The notes: generated by a model not told the origin, from the sequence alone. Positions 39,671 to 49,580 are shown, counted from the first letter of the stretch. The stretch: DNA of 51,622 nucleotides from Pseudomonadota bacterium (GCA_021785795.1 JAJYEK010000012.1:1-51622), one strand, 5' to 3'. Program-made: numbers and translations.

Positions 39671-41712
39671 GCGCAGAAATCGAGGCCGACCACTGGCGCT
39701 GCGAGGAAGTCGACGACGTCATTGTGTTGACGCTTGATGTGGCCGGGCAGCGTGCCAATGCACTGTCTTCTGCGGTACTTGAGGAATTCGACCGCATCCT
39801 GGGTCAAATCGAAGTCCGTCCGCTTCAGGGCCTCATCATCCGCTCGGCAAAGGCCAACAGCTTCATCGTCGGCGCCGATGTCAACGAGTTCCAGAAGATT
39901 GCCGACTCGGCGCAGGCGGCCGCCCTTGCGCGCGCTGGACAGGCCGTGTTCAACCGGCTTGCCGGGTTGGCATTTCCGAGCGTTGCGTTGATTCACGGCA
40001 ATTGTCTGGGCGGAGGTCTGGAGCTGGCACTCGCATGTTCCTACCGCATCGCGCGCGAGGACGATGCCACCCGTCTGGGTCTGCCCGAAGTTCGGTTGGG
40101 AATACATCCGGGTTTTGCCGGAACTGTGCGCCTACCGCCCCTGATCGGAGATCTTGCGGCACTTGATCTCATTCTGAGCGGCCGTACGGTGAGCGCCCGC
40201 CAAGCGCTCGGGCTCGGGCTAGTCGACGAGATCGTGCCCGAACGGCATCTTTTGCACGCCGCGCACGCGTTCGTTGCGCACCATCCGCGCCCGCGCCGCG
40301 CCGCCTGGTGGAAGCGCGTGCCGTCGTGGCCGGCTCTGCGCAAGCCGGTAGCACGTCTGTTGCAGCGGAAACTGCGGAAGAAGGCGAACCCCGACCATTA
40401 TCCTGCGCCCTACCGGGCGCTCGACTTGTGGTGCAGGCGCGCTTCACAGGAGGAGGAAGCGCTATCGCTCGGTGATCTAATGGTAGGGCGCACGAGCAGG
40501 AACCTAGTCAGCATCTTTCTGCTTGGTGAGGATCTGAAGCGACGCGGGCGCCGCCAGCCGCACGGCGTGACCCACCTTCACGTGATTGGTGCAGGCACCA
40601 TGGGCGCAGACATCGCCATCTGGGCCGCATTCAAGGGCTTTCGTGTCAGTCTGCAGGATCAGCAGCCGGAAGCGTTGGCGCGGGCGGTAAAGAAAGCCTA
40701 CGGATTCTACCGGAAGAAGCTCAAGAAGCCGGTGGCAATCCAGAGCGCGATGGATCGGCTGATGCCCGATTTGGATGGCAACGGCCTGCGCCGCGCCGAT
40801 CTTGTTATAGAGGCGATTGTCGAGAAGGCCGATACCAAGCGTGAGCTTTTTCGGGCCATCGAGGATGTAGTCCGGCCCGACACTCTCCTGGCAACCAATA
40901 CCTCGAGCATTCCCCTGGAAGTTGTGGGCGAGGTGCTCAAGGATCCGTCGCGCCTGGTGGGCCTGCATTTCTTCAATCCGGTTGCGCAGATGCAACTGGT
41001 CGAGATCGTGCGCGGCAAACGGACCAGCGAGTCGTCGCTGGAGCGCGCCCGGTCATTCGCTGTCGCCATTGAGCGGTTGCCGCTGGACGTTCGGAGCAGT
41101 CCTGGCTTCCTGGTGAATCGCGTGCTGATGCCGTACCTCATCGAGGCGATGATGCTGGCGCAGGAGGGGGTCGCGATGGAGGAAATCGATGAGGCGGCAA
41201 CCCGTTTTGGCATGCCCATGGGCCCGGTGCTGCTGGCTGACACTGTGGGCCTGGACATCTGCCTGTCGGTGGCAGAGATGCTTTCCGGGCCGCTCGGCAT
41301 CCCTGTACCGGAACGCCTGCGCGAGGCCGTGGGTCGTGGCGATCTCGGCAAAAAGTCAGGTAAGGGTTTCTATTCTTATGACAAATCCGGCAGGCCCCGT
41401 CGCCGTGCAGTTAGCGGGCACAGCGACGTGCCGGTAACCGAACGGCTGATCCTTCGCATGCTGAATGAAGCTGCCGCCTGTCTGCGCGAAGGTGTCGTGG
41501 GCGATCCCGATGCGGTCGATGCCGGACTGGTCTATGGAACTGGCTTTGCGCCCTATCTGGGAGGGCCCATGCGCTATGCCGAGGCTCTGGGTGAAGCGGG
41601 CATTGCCAGCAGCCTGCGGCGGCTGGCGCAGGAGTATGGGCCGCGCTTCGAACCCGATACGGCTTGGAGCGGGGCAGATCTCTTCGTCCGCCGCGCCGAA
41701 TTGCGGAGCTGA
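39667..41712 (+). CDS. Bifunctional enoyl-CoA hydratase / 3-hydroxyacyl-CoA dehydrogenase (FadJ/FadB type)
   Basis: 681 residues. The N-terminal crotonase domain holds 'SFIVGADVNEFQKI', 'GNCLGGGLELALACSYRIA' and 'GLPEVRLGIHPGFAGT', with both hydratase glutamates. The middle NAD-binding domain holds 'VIGAGTMGADIAIWAAFKG', 'TNTSSIPLEVVGEVL' and 'GLHFFNPVAQMQLVEIV' with the catalytic His. Two C-terminal HCDH helical domains follow ('SPGFLVNRVLMPYLIEAM', 'GRGDLGKKSGKGFYSY'). The ATG at 39667 overlaps the thiolase stop. The next gene starts 2 bp after its stop. It carries out hydration and oxidation of enoyl-CoA made by the giant dehydrogenase. Confidence 0.95.
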   Translation: MSAEIEADHWRCEEVDDVIVLTLDVAGQRANALSSAVLEEFDRILGQIEVRPLQGLIIRSAKANSFIVGADVNEFQKIADSAQAAALARAGQAVFNRLAGLAFPSVALIHGNCLGGGLELALACSYRIAREDDATRLGLPEVRLGIHPGFAGTVRLPPLIGDLAALDLILSGRTVSARQALGLGLVDEIVPERHLLHAAHAFVAHHPRPRRAAWWKRVPSWPALRKPVARLLQRKLRKKANPDHYPAPYRALDLWCRRASQEEEALSLGDLMVGRTSRNLVSIFLLGEDLKRRGRRQPHGVTHLHVIGAGTMGADIAIWAAFKGFRVSLQDQQPEALARAVKKAYGFYRKKLKKPVAIQSAMDRLMPDLDGNGLRRADLVIEAIVEKADTKRELFRAIEDVVRPDTLLATNTSSIPLEVVGEVLKDPSRLVGLHFFNPVAQMQLVEIVRGKRTSESSLERARSFAVAIERLPLDVRSSPGFLVNRVLMPYLIEAMMLAQEGVAMEEIDEAATRFGMPMGPVLLADTVGLDICLSVAEMLSGPLGIPVPERLREAVGRGDLGKKSGKGFYSYDKSGRPRRRAVSGHSDVPVTERLILRMLNEAAACLREGVVGDPDAVDAGLVYGTGFAPYLGGPMRYAEALGEAGIASSLRRLAQEYGPRFEPDTAWSGADLFVRRAELRS

Positions 41713-41714
41713 CC

Positions 41715-43451
41715 ATGCGGATTTCGGTCGCCGCGCACACGACTTTGTCACAGATGTTCCTGGCGCGTATCGAGGATACGCCGCATAAGCCGGCCTACCG
41801 CCAGTATTACCCCGATCCCGGCGCCCTCCGGGACACCAGCCGCGGCCATTGGCGGGATATCACCTGGGAACAGGCGGGGCATGAAGTGGGACGCTGGCGG
41901 GCGGCACTGCGTAGCGAGGGGCTCAGGCCCGGAGACCGGGTGGCGCTGTGTATGCGAAACCGGGTCGAGTGGGTCCTGTTTGATCAGGCGGCCCTAGGCC
42001 TCGGGCTGGTCGTGGTGCCGCTGTTCTACAATGACAGGCCAGACAACATGGCCTGGTGCATGAATGATGCTGGCGTGCGCCTTTTGCTCCTGGAGGACGG
42101 CCAGCTGTGGCGCGTCCTGCACAACCAGGTGCCGATGCTGGCGCGTGTAGTCTGTATCCACAGCGCCCCGGCGGACGATGGCACCGCAGTTGCGGTATCC
42201 TCCTGGCTACCGGCGCAGGGCGAGTCGCTGGATCCCGGTCCCGCGCGCGCCGCAGACTTGGCAACCCTGGTCTACACCTCGGGCACAACCGGGCGGCCGA
42301 AAGGTGTGATGCTGAGTCACCGCAATGTCGCAAGCAACGTCAGCGCCAGCCTCGATGCCGTGCCTACCGTAAATGCGGATGACATCTTCCTGTCCTTCCT
42401 GCCGCTGTCGCACATGTTCGAACGTACTGTCGGTTATTATCTGTCTCTCTGCATCGGAGCCCGCACCGTTTTTGCGCGCGGTATACCGGAACTGTCGGAA
42501 GATTTGCTGAGCCAGCGTCCGACGGTGCTAGTATGCGTACCGCGCATCTTCGAGCGCATCTACGCGCGCATGCAGGAGAGCCTGCCGCCATACTCGCTCC
42601 GGCGCCGTCTTTTCGATTTGTCGGTGGACATCGGGTGGCGGCGGTTTACTGGGCAGGTGCGGGTCCGAGACAGACTGCTGTGGCCCGTGCTTGACATACT
42701 CGTTGCACGCAAACTGCGACAACGCCTCGGGGGGCGCATGCGGCTGGCAGTCTCGGGCGCTGCTGCGCTCGCGCCACAGCTGTCGCGCACATTTCTGGGG
42801 CTCGGATTGCCTCTGCTCCAGGGGTATGGCCTTACCGAGTTTTCGCCCGTCGTGAGCTGCAACCGCCTCGGTGACAACGACCCCTTGTCGGTTGGACGAC
42901 CGGTCACCGGAATCGAGGCCAGAACCCTCGACAACGGCGAACTTGTGGTGCGCGGTCCGGCAGTAATGCTCGGTTACTGGAACAATACGGCCGCCACATC
43001 CGCCGTGATCGACGGCGACGGCTGGTTGCATACGGGAGATATTGCGCGCATCGAAGGCGGGCGAATTTATATCGTCGGACGTGCCAAGGAGATTATCGTG
43101 CTCAGCAATGGCGAGAAAGTGCCGCCGGCGGATGCCGAACAGATGATCATGCTCGATCCGATCTTCCAGCAGGTAATGGTGGTGGGTGAAGGCCGTCCCC
43201 ATCTGGGTCTTCTGGTAGTGAGCGCGCTTGCCGACGAACGCGCCCTGTGCCAGAGAGCCAATGACCAGCTTCGGTCCTTTCCGGGATATGCGCGTGTGCG
43301 CCACATTGCGCGAATCTCCGAGCCGTGGACGGTCGAGAATCATCTGCTCACGCCGACGCTTAAGCTGCGCAGGAACAAGATCGAAGAGCGTTTTTCCAGG
43401 GAAATCGAGGAAATGTACCGCGATCGGGATCTATGCCACGACTCCCGGTGA
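41715..43451 (+). CDS. Long-chain acyl-CoA synthetase (AMP-binding)
   Basis: 578 residues of the ANL superfamily; activates fatty acids to acyl-CoA. P-loop 'LVYTSGTTGRPKGVMLSHRN', 'SFLPLSHMFERTVGYY', 'LLQGYGLTEFSPVVSCN', 'GWLHTGDIARIEGG' and 'IYIVGRAKEIIVLSNGEKV' with the hinge region. The C-terminal catalytic Lys is probably in 'LLTPTLKLRRNKIEERF'. It is of the FadD15/AMP-synthetase long-chain type rather than classic FadD. It begins 2 bp after the FadJ-type stop, completing an operon that runs from free fatty acid to acetyl-CoA. It converges on prmB across 35 bp. Confidence 0.93.
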   Translation: MRISVAAHTTLSQMFLARIEDTPHKPAYRQYYPDPGALRDTSRGHWRDITWEQAGHEVGRWRAALRSEGLRPGDRVALCMRNRVEWVLFDQAALGLGLVVVPLFYNDRPDNMAWCMNDAGVRLLLLEDGQLWRVLHNQVPMLARVVCIHSAPADDGTAVAVSSWLPAQGESLDPGPARAADLATLVYTSGTTGRPKGVMLSHRNVASNVSASLDAVPTVNADDIFLSFLPLSHMFERTVGYYLSLCIGARTVFARGIPELSEDLLSQRPTVLVCVPRIFERIYARMQESLPPYSLRRRLFDLSVDIGWRRFTGQVRVRDRLLWPVLDILVARKLRQRLGGRMRLAVSGAAALAPQLSRTFLGLGLPLLQGYGLTEFSPVVSCNRLGDNDPLSVGRPVTGIEARTLDNGELVVRGPAVMLGYWNNTAATSAVIDGDGWLHTGDIARIEGGRIYIVGRAKEIIVLSNGEKVPPADAEQMIMLDPIFQQVMVVGEGRPHLGLLVVSALADERALCQRANDQLRSFPGYARVRHIARISEPWTVENHLLTPTLKLRRNKIEERFSREIEEMYRDRDLCHDSR

Positions 43452-43486
43452 AGCGGGTGCCTGAAATTAGGATGCCGCCGGGCGGC

Positions 43487-44467
43487 TCAGTCTGCATCGT
43501 GGTTTCGCGCGGATTCGCGAAACATCATCTGGTGCCGCACCAGCTCCGCCTGGTCCAGCAGGAATACGCTTTCGTCGCCGCTGCGCGTGCAAAGCCACAG
43601 GAACGGCACGCGCGGAAAGCGTTGTTCCAGCGCCTCGCGGCTGTTTCCCACTTCCACGACCAAGATTCCGCCGGGCGCGAGGTGCTCATCGGCTTGCGCT
43701 AGAATGCGGGCGATCGCATCGAGACCATCGGGTCCCGAGGCGAGCGCGAGCCCCGGTTCGTGGCGGTACTCCTCCGGCAGCGACGCCAGCTCACCGGCCG
43801 GTACGTATGGCGGATTGCTGACGATGAGGTCATATCGTTCTCCGGCAAGACTGCCAAACAGGTCTGAACGTACCAGGCGTATCCTTCCCTCCAGGCTGTA
43901 GGCGGCGACGTTGATCCGGGCCACCTCCAGGGCGTCCACCGAAACATCCGCCGCATCCAGCGTTGCGTGTGGGAAGGCCTTCGCAACTGCTACCGCGATG
44001 CAGCCACTGCCGGTACACAGGTCCAGCGCCCGGCGCACATTGACTGCCTCGATCCACGGCTGGAATTGTTCCAGGACGAATTCTCCGATCAGGGATCGCG
44101 GCACGATGACGCGTTCGTCCACGTAAAATCTGAGGCCCGCGAACCATGCCTCACGCAACAGGTATGCCGCCGGCTTGCGCGTGCTGATGCGCATTTCAAC
44201 GATCCGCCGCGCAGCGGCAACGCGGGAAGGATCCGCAATGCGATCGAGTTCGCTGTCGAGGTCGGCCGGCGCCACGCCGATAGCCGAGCCAACGAGCCAC
44301 GCTGCCTCATCGAGGGCGTTGTCGGTACCGTGTCCGTATGCGACGCCAGCCTTGAGCAGCTGGCGTTCACTCCAAAGCACCAGCTGGCGCACGGTTGTAG
44401 ATTGCCGGTGGGATCGTGTGCTCATGACGAGCGCGGATTGTACGGCATCGGCCGGTGGGTTTGCCAT
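43487..44467 (-). CDS. prmB: Ribosomal protein L3 N5-glutamine methyltransferase
   Basis: 326 residues. SAM-binding 'ALDLCTGSGCIAVAVAKAF' and catalytic 'SNPPYVPAGEL' (NPPY) are intact. 'GPDGLDAIARILAQADEHL' and the N-terminal helical domain with 'YGHGTDNALDEAAWLV' point to PrmB rather than PrmC. It methylates a Gln of L3 during 50S assembly. The ATG at 44467 has GAGAGGA upstream; a second Met at residue 15 is also possible. Divergent from the OYE gene. Confidence 0.92.
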   Translation of the reverse strand: MANPPADAVQSALVMSTRSHRQSTTVRQLVLWSERQLLKAGVAYGHGTDNALDEAAWLVGSAIGVAPADLDSELDRIADPSRVAAARRIVEMRISTRKPAAYLLREAWFAGLRFYVDERVIVPRSLIGEFVLEQFQPWIEAVNVRRALDLCTGSGCIAVAVAKAFPHATLDAADVSVDALEVARINVAAYSLEGRIRLVRSDLFGSLAGERYDLIVSNPPYVPAGELASLPEEYRHEPGLALASGPDGLDAIARILAQADEHLAPGGILVVEVGNSREALEQRFPRVPFLWLCTRSGDESVFLLDQAELVRHQMMFRESARNHDAD

Positions 44468-44559
44468 TGCGGTGTCCTCTCAAAGCTGCTGAAATTCCTT
44501 CCGACCGCGCCCAATCAGGCTGCGGGCGTAGCGGGTGGTTACCATAGGGGGCGCATTCG

Positions 44560-45627
44560 ATGAGCGAGCTGTTTTCGTTTTTGGAGTTACGTGGATTGCG
44601 GTTAAAGAACCGCATCTTCGTTTCACCCATGTGTCAGTACTCGGCGCCAGAGGGGCTCGCCAACTCCTGGCATCTGGTGCACCTTGGCAGTCGTGCGGTC
44701 GGTGGTGCAGCCCTGGTTATGACAGAAGCCGCGGCAGTAAGCCCGGCTGGCCGCATTTCGCCGCAGGACCTCGGAATCTGGTCGCGGTCGCACGCCGACG
44801 CGCTAGCCCCGGTTGCACGCTTTATCAGTGAGCACGGTGCGGTGCCTGCCATACAGCTTGCGCATGCCGGGCGCAAGGCGTCGACCGATGAACCGTGGCG
44901 GGGGGGCGGACCGGTGCGCCCGGACGGAGGCGGGTGGCAGCCCCTGGCGCCCAGCCCGGTATCCTTTGCGCCGAATTCACCGGTACCCGCAGCGCTCACC
45001 ATCGCCGATATCGACCGCGTTGTCGGAGAGTTTGCCGATGCGGCGCGCCTCAGCCTGCACGCCGGATTCAGGGTAGCGGAAATACACATGGCGCATGGCT
45101 ACCTGCTGCATGAATTTTTGTCGCCGATCAGCAACCGGCGGGACGACGAATATGGTGGCAGCCTGGATAACCGGATGCGGTTCCCGTTGCGCGTCGCACG
45201 CGCAGTGCGTGAGGCGTGGCCCGAGGACCTGCCGGTGTTCGTGCGCATATCCGCCACGGACTGGGTCGATGGCGGATGGGATCTTGGCCAGTCGATACAG
45301 TTGGCGCTCCGCCTCAAAAGGGCCGGAATCGACTTCATTGACTGTTCCAGCGGCGGTCTGGTGCCGGACGCGCGAGTTCCCGCAGGTCCTGGATTCCAGG
45401 TTCCGTTTGCGACCGCGGTCAAGAGCGGGGCCGGGATTTCCGTCGGCGCGGTGGGGCTAGTTACTGGCGCATTCCAGGCCGAGCAGATTGTCGCGACCGG
45501 CCTCGCTGATGCGGTACTGCTCGCGCGGCAACTGTTGCGCGATCCGTATTGGCCGCTGCATGCTGCGCGTTCCCTTGGTGTCGATCTGCCTTGGCCGGTG
45601 CAGTACGAGAGGGCGAAGCTTCGCTGA
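44560..45627 (+). CDS. Old Yellow Enzyme, YqjM class (NADH:flavin oxidoreductase)
   Basis: A 355-residue FMN TIM barrel that reduces activated C=C bonds with NAD(P)H. The class II (YqjM-like) mark is C25 in 'FVSPMCQYSAPEG'. The substrate His pair is in 'AEIHMAHGYLLHEFLSP', with 'QLAHAGRKAS' and 'YGGSLDNRMRFPLRV' as expected. AGGGGG lies before the ATG. It is monocistronic; the natural substrate is unknown. The 107-bp convergent gap to tesA has no clear terminator. Confidence 0.93.
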   Translation: MSELFSFLELRGLRLKNRIFVSPMCQYSAPEGLANSWHLVHLGSRAVGGAALVMTEAAAVSPAGRISPQDLGIWSRSHADALAPVARFISEHGAVPAIQLAHAGRKASTDEPWRGGGPVRPDGGGWQPLAPSPVSFAPNSPVPAALTIADIDRVVGEFADAARLSLHAGFRVAEIHMAHGYLLHEFLSPISNRRDDEYGGSLDNRMRFPLRVARAVREAWPEDLPVFVRISATDWVDGGWDLGQSIQLALRLKRAGIDFIDCSSGGLVPDARVPAGPGFQVPFATAVKSGAGISVGAVGLVTGAFQAEQIVATGLADAVLLARQLLRDPYWPLHAARSLGVDLPWPVQYERAKLR

Positions 45628-45734
45628 AAAGCGGGTCCTGGCAAGTCGCGCGCGGCCGGCCAGGTCCTCGGGCTTTCGGCCAGCCTGGCCCGGTCGTGTG
45701 CATACGCTCCCCGAGCAACCGCCGGATTCTCCCC

Positions 45735-46361
45735 TTAGGGCTGCCCGGCCGGCCGAACGAGCATTGGACTCAGCACGCGCCATACGTTGTCGAGCACCTT
45801 CGGTTCCCCCACCGCCCGCGGGTGCAGACCGTCTGATTGCATCAGCTGCGGTTTCATGGCTACGCCCTGGAGCAGAAACGGAACAAGAGGTACGTGGTAT
45901 TTGCGGGCAAGGTCGACGTAGACCTGGTGAAAGCCATCGGAGTAGACCTGGCCGTAATTGACAGGCAGATACATGCCGACCAACAGCACGCGAGCCTGGT
46001 GACGCAGCGCCATTGCGATCATGGCCGAGAGGTTGGCGCGCATCTCCGTCAGCGGGAGCCCGCGCAGGCCGTCATTTGCTCCGAGCTCGATAATGACGAT
46101 GCGGGGCCGGTAGCGCGCCAGGGCGGCGGGAAGGCGGGCGCGTCCGCCGCTGGTCGTATCGCCGCTTATACTGGCATTCACTACATGGTAGGAATAGCCT
46201 TGACGCGCAAGACGCTGCTGGAGCAGGACCGGCCAGGCCGAGTGCAGCGCCAGGCCATAGCCTGCGCTCAGGCTGTCACCAATGACCAGGACGACGGACG
46301 ACGCTGCGGCGGCGGTTCCCGCATACAGCAAGAGCACTAGCAAAAGGAATCGTCGGGTCAC
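45735..46361 (-). CDS. tesA: Arylesterase / acyl-CoA thioesterase I (TesA, SGNH hydrolase)
   Basis: 208 residues with a signal peptide (1–20, 'LLLVLLLYAGTAAAA'). SGNH blocks: 'VIGDSLSAGYGL' with nucleophile S30, 'VNASISGDTTSGG', 'IELGANDGLRGL' and 'SDGLHPRAVGEP' with the Asp and His. A periplasmic thioesterase/lysophospholipase. Translation starts at GTG 46361, only 14 bp from the ybbA ATG on the other strand, the tight divergent arrangement known from E. coli tesA–ybbA. Confidence 0.93.
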   Translation of the reverse strand: MTRRFLLLVLLLYAGTAAAASSVVLVIGDSLSAGYGLALHSAWPVLLQQRLARQGYSYHVVNASISGDTTSGGRARLPAALARYRPRIVIIELGANDGLRGLPLTEMRANLSAMIAMALRHQARVLLVGMYLPVNYGQVYSDGFHQVYVDLARKYHVPLVPFLLQGVAMKPQLMQSDGLHPRAVGEPKVLDNVWRVLSPMLVRPAGQP

Positions 46362-46375
46362 GGAGGTATTACATC

Positions 46376-47101
46376 ATGTACATGGTGCAGGCGCAAAAGC
46401 TCTGCAAGCGCGTGGTGAGTCCGGAAGGAACGCTGACGCTTCTCGACGCAGTTGATCTGCAGATTGCTGCCGGGGAGACCTGCGCCATCGTGGGCGCGTC
46501 CGGGTCCGGCAAATCGACCTTGCTGGGATTGCTCGCCGGACTTGACGTGCCAAGTTCCGGGCGTGTGCTTCTGGATGGCGTCGACCTCGGTACGCTCGAC
46601 GAGGATGGGCGTGCGCGTTTGCGTGCTGGACGGGTCGGCTTCGTATTCCAGTCGTTTCAGCTTCTGCCCGCCCTTACCGCGCTGGAAAATGTCATGCTAC
46701 CGCTGGAACTGGTCGGGCGCCCGGCGCCGGGCCGCACCGCGCGTGAAGTCCTGGCCCGCGTCGGGCTCACTGAACGCCTGCGCCACTACCCGAACCAGCT
46801 GTCCGGCGGCGAGCAGCAGCGGGTCGCGATCGCGCGCGCATTTGCGTCAAGCCCGAAGATTCTGTTTGCCGATGAACCAACCGGGAATCTCGATCGGGCC
46901 AGCGGCGAACGCGTGATCGAGCTCATGTTTTCGCTCAATCGCGAGCACGCAACCACCATACTGCTTGTCACCCACGACCAAGCGGTGGCTGCACATTGCC
47001 GGCGCTTTCTGCGCCTTGCTGACGGGCGGCTGCGCGACGAGTCTGCAGACGGTCAGAATGGCCTGATCGGGATGCCGGAGGTTGCCGGTGAGGATATTTA
47101 G
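46376..47101 (+). CDS. ybbA: ABC transporter ATP-binding protein YbbA (LolD-like)
   Basis: 241 residues, one ABC ATPase domain: 'IVGASGSGKSTLLGLLAGLD', Q-loop 'GFVFQSFQLLPALTALENV', 'QLSGGEQQRVAIARAF', 'LFADEPTGNLDRASG', 'LLVTHDQAVAAHC'. This is the MacB/LolD subfamily that pairs with FtsX-type permeases. GGAGG nine bases before ATG 46376. It overlaps ybbP by 14 bp. The E. coli homologues are of poorly defined function. Confidence 0.93.
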   Translation: MYMVQAQKLCKRVVSPEGTLTLLDAVDLQIAAGETCAIVGASGSGKSTLLGLLAGLDVPSSGRVLLDGVDLGTLDEDGRARLRAGRVGFVFQSFQLLPALTALENVMLPLELVGRPAPGRTAREVLARVGLTERLRHYPNQLSGGEQQRVAIARAFASSPKILFADEPTGNLDRASGERVIELMFSLNREHATTILLVTHDQAVAAHCRRFLRLADGRLRDESADGQNGLIGMPEVAGEDI

Positions 47102-49580
47102 GCTCTCACTCCTCGGCTTGTTGCGGGACTGGCGGGCCGGTGAGCTGCGGGTCCTGGCTCTGGCGCTTGTTATTGCCGTCGCCAGCACAACCGCGGTGGG
47201 ATTCTTCACAAATCGGGTCAACCAGCTCATGGAACGCCAGGCCTCCACACTTCTCGGCGCAGATCTTGCGGTAATTTCCTCAGACCCGGTCAACCCCCTG
47301 TTTTCCACGAGAGCCCGCAACCTCGGACTGGAAACCGCGGAAACGATCAGCTTTCCAAGCGTCGTGCTCGCCAATGGCAAGACCGAACTGATGGAAGTGA
47401 AGTCGGTGAGCGCCGGCTATCCACTGCGCGGAGTGCTGCGGGTTTCCCATGTGCCCTATGGAACGGAGTCCCCGACGCGAGCCATCCCGGTGCGCGGTAC
47501 GGTTTGGTTGGGTCCGCATGCGATCAGCCGTCTCGGGCTGCGCGCAGGTGACCGGATCCGGCTTGGTTCCTCGGTCCTGACAATCGCCGAAATTCTCAGT
47601 TACGAACCTGACCGCGGCGGCGACCTGTTCAGCATCGCGCCACGGTTGCTCATGAACCTAAAGGACCTGTCGGCCACCGGTTTGATCGGTCCGGGCAGCC
47701 GCGCCACTTACCGGCTGCTTATCGCCGGTCCGGCCCCGGCGCTCGCGAAGTTCCAGAGATGGATTAGGCCACACCTGCAGCCCGGGGCGCGCCTCGAAAA
47801 TGTGCGCGATGCGCGCCCGCAGCTGCGTGAAGCGCTCGACCGGGCGCGAAAATTTCTCGGTCTTGCGGCGCTGGTCAGCGTACTGCTCGCCGGTGTCGCA
47901 ATTGCCACGGCGACCAGGCGGTACGCGGCGCGACACCTAGACAGCACCGCCGTGATGCGCTGTTTCGGCGCGACACAGGGCTTTGTCGTGTCGCTTCATG
48001 TCCTGCAGATGTTGTGGCTCGGCCTGGGAGCCAGCTTGGCCGGTTGCGCTGTCGGTTACCTGGCCCAGCAGGTGCTCGTGCGCCTGCTTTCCGTTCTGGT
48101 CGCAGCGTCGCTGCCTCCGCCGTCCTGGCTGCCGGTAGTCACCGGACTGCTTACGGGTCTGGTCGTCCTGCTCGGGTTTGCGCTCCCCCCGATGTTGCGG
48201 TTGCGAGATGTGTCCCCGGTGCGGGTGTTGAGGCGTGACCTCGGACAGCTTCCGGCGCGGACCGGAATGGTTTACCTCGCCGCGCTGGCCGTTGGTGCGG
48301 CGCTCATGTTATGGCAGACGCGCGATCTGCGGCTTACGCTCTACTTGCTTGCTGTCACGGCCGCTGCGCTCGTGGGTCTCGGCGCCGTGGCGTTTGGCCT
48401 CGTGCGCCTGCTAAAATTGCTGCGCGTGCACTCCGGAGTGTCCTGGCACCTCGGACTTGCAGGCATTGCGCGGAGGGCAGGCGCGAGTGTGGTGCAGGTG
48501 GTCGCATTCGGCGTCGGCATCATGCTGCTCCTGCTGCTGTCTCTGGTGCGCAGTGATCTGCTCAGCACCTGGCAGCACAGCCTCCCACCGGATATCCCAG
48601 ACCAGTTTGTCATCAACGTCCAGCCTGGCCAGGTCGCCGCGCTGCGGCGGTTCTTCGTCGACAATGGCCTGAAAGGCGCGGTGCTCTATCCTATGGTGCG
48701 GGGGCGTCTTCTGGCGATCAACGGCAGGCCGGTGCACGCATCAAGCTATTCCGATATTCGTGCCCGACACCTAGTTGAGCGGGATTTCAATCTGTCGTGG
48801 GCGGCGCGACCGCAGCGTGACAACCGAATCGTCGCCGGGCGATGGTGGACTGATGAGCAGTATGGCAAGCCCCTTGCCTCGGTTGAACAGGGTCTGGCGA
48901 AGACTCTGGGAATCAAGCTCGGCGATGAGCTCGAGTACCGCATCGCCGACCGCGACATTTCCGTCCGGGTCGAGAGCCTGCGGCGCGTCGAGTGGGACTC
49001 GTTTCGCGTGAATTTCTTCGTCGTGACTCCGCCCGGTCTTCTCAACGGTTACCCGGCTACCTACATCACCAGCTTTCACCTCGCCGCCGACCGGCACGGA
49101 CTGATGGAGAGAATGATGCAGCGTTTTCCCAATCTCACAGTCATTGACGTGCAGGCCTTGATGGCCCAGGTACGCAGCATCATGCACCGCGTGAACTTGT
49201 CCCTTGAGTACGTGTTCATGTTTACCTTGTTGGCGGGGTTGACCGTGCTTTATGCGGCGGTCCAGGCCACCCAGGACGAGCGCAAGCGTGAGGCTGCCCT
49301 AATGCGGGCAATGGGGGCGACCACGCGCCAGCTGATGAAAAGCCTGGCAGTCGAGTTTACGGTGCTCGGTCTGATCGCCGGATTCCTGGCCGCCCTGGGA
49401 GCGACCGTTTCTGGCTACCTCATCGCGCTGCAGCTTTTTCATCTTCGCTACCATTTCGATCCCAGGCTGTGGATTGCGGGGCTGGCTGTCGGCGGAATCG
49501 GTGTCGGATTTTTCGGGGTGTGGGGTACCCGCTTCGTTTTTACGCGCCCGCCTCTGGAGACTTTGCGCGAGTTCTCTTAA
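47088..49580 (+). CDS. ybbP: FtsX-family ABC permease YbbP
   Basis: 830 residues. About ten membrane helices in the YbbP pattern: a first helix ('VLALALVIAVASTTAVGFF'), a large periplasmic domain, an FtsX block of three helices ('LAALVSVLLAGVAIATATRR' onward), middle helices, a second periplasmic domain, and a C-terminal FtsX block ('YVFMFTLLAGLTVLYAAVQA', 'REAALMRAMGATTRQL'). Start at GTG 47088, six bases after GGAGG and within ybbA; the TTG at 47082 touches the ribosome-binding site and is unlikely. It probably moves lipids or hydrophobic molecules with YbbA and TesA as functional neighbours. Confidence 0.93.
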   Translation: MRIFRLSLLGLLRDWRAGELRVLALALVIAVASTTAVGFFTNRVNQLMERQASTLLGADLAVISSDPVNPLFSTRARNLGLETAETISFPSVVLANGKTELMEVKSVSAGYPLRGVLRVSHVPYGTESPTRAIPVRGTVWLGPHAISRLGLRAGDRIRLGSSVLTIAEILSYEPDRGGDLFSIAPRLLMNLKDLSATGLIGPGSRATYRLLIAGPAPALAKFQRWIRPHLQPGARLENVRDARPQLREALDRARKFLGLAALVSVLLAGVAIATATRRYAARHLDSTAVMRCFGATQGFVVSLHVLQMLWLGLGASLAGCAVGYLAQQVLVRLLSVLVAASLPPPSWLPVVTGLLTGLVVLLGFALPPMLRLRDVSPVRVLRRDLGQLPARTGMVYLAALAVGAALMLWQTRDLRLTLYLLAVTAAALVGLGAVAFGLVRLLKLLRVHSGVSWHLGLAGIARRAGASVVQVVAFGVGIMLLLLLSLVRSDLLSTWQHSLPPDIPDQFVINVQPGQVAALRRFFVDNGLKGAVLYPMVRGRLLAINGRPVHASSYSDIRARHLVERDFNLSWAARPQRDNRIVAGRWWTDEQYGKPLASVEQGLAKTLGIKLGDELEYRIADRDISVRVESLRRVEWDSFRVNFFVVTPPGLLNGYPATYITSFHLAADRHGLMERMMQRFPNLTVIDVQALMAQVRSIMHRVNLSLEYVFMFTLLAGLTVLYAAVQATQDERKREAALMRAMGATTRQLMKSLAVEFTVLGLIAGFLAALGATVSGYLIALQLFHLRYHFDPRLWIAGLAVGGIGVGFFGVWGTRFVFTRPPLETLREFS

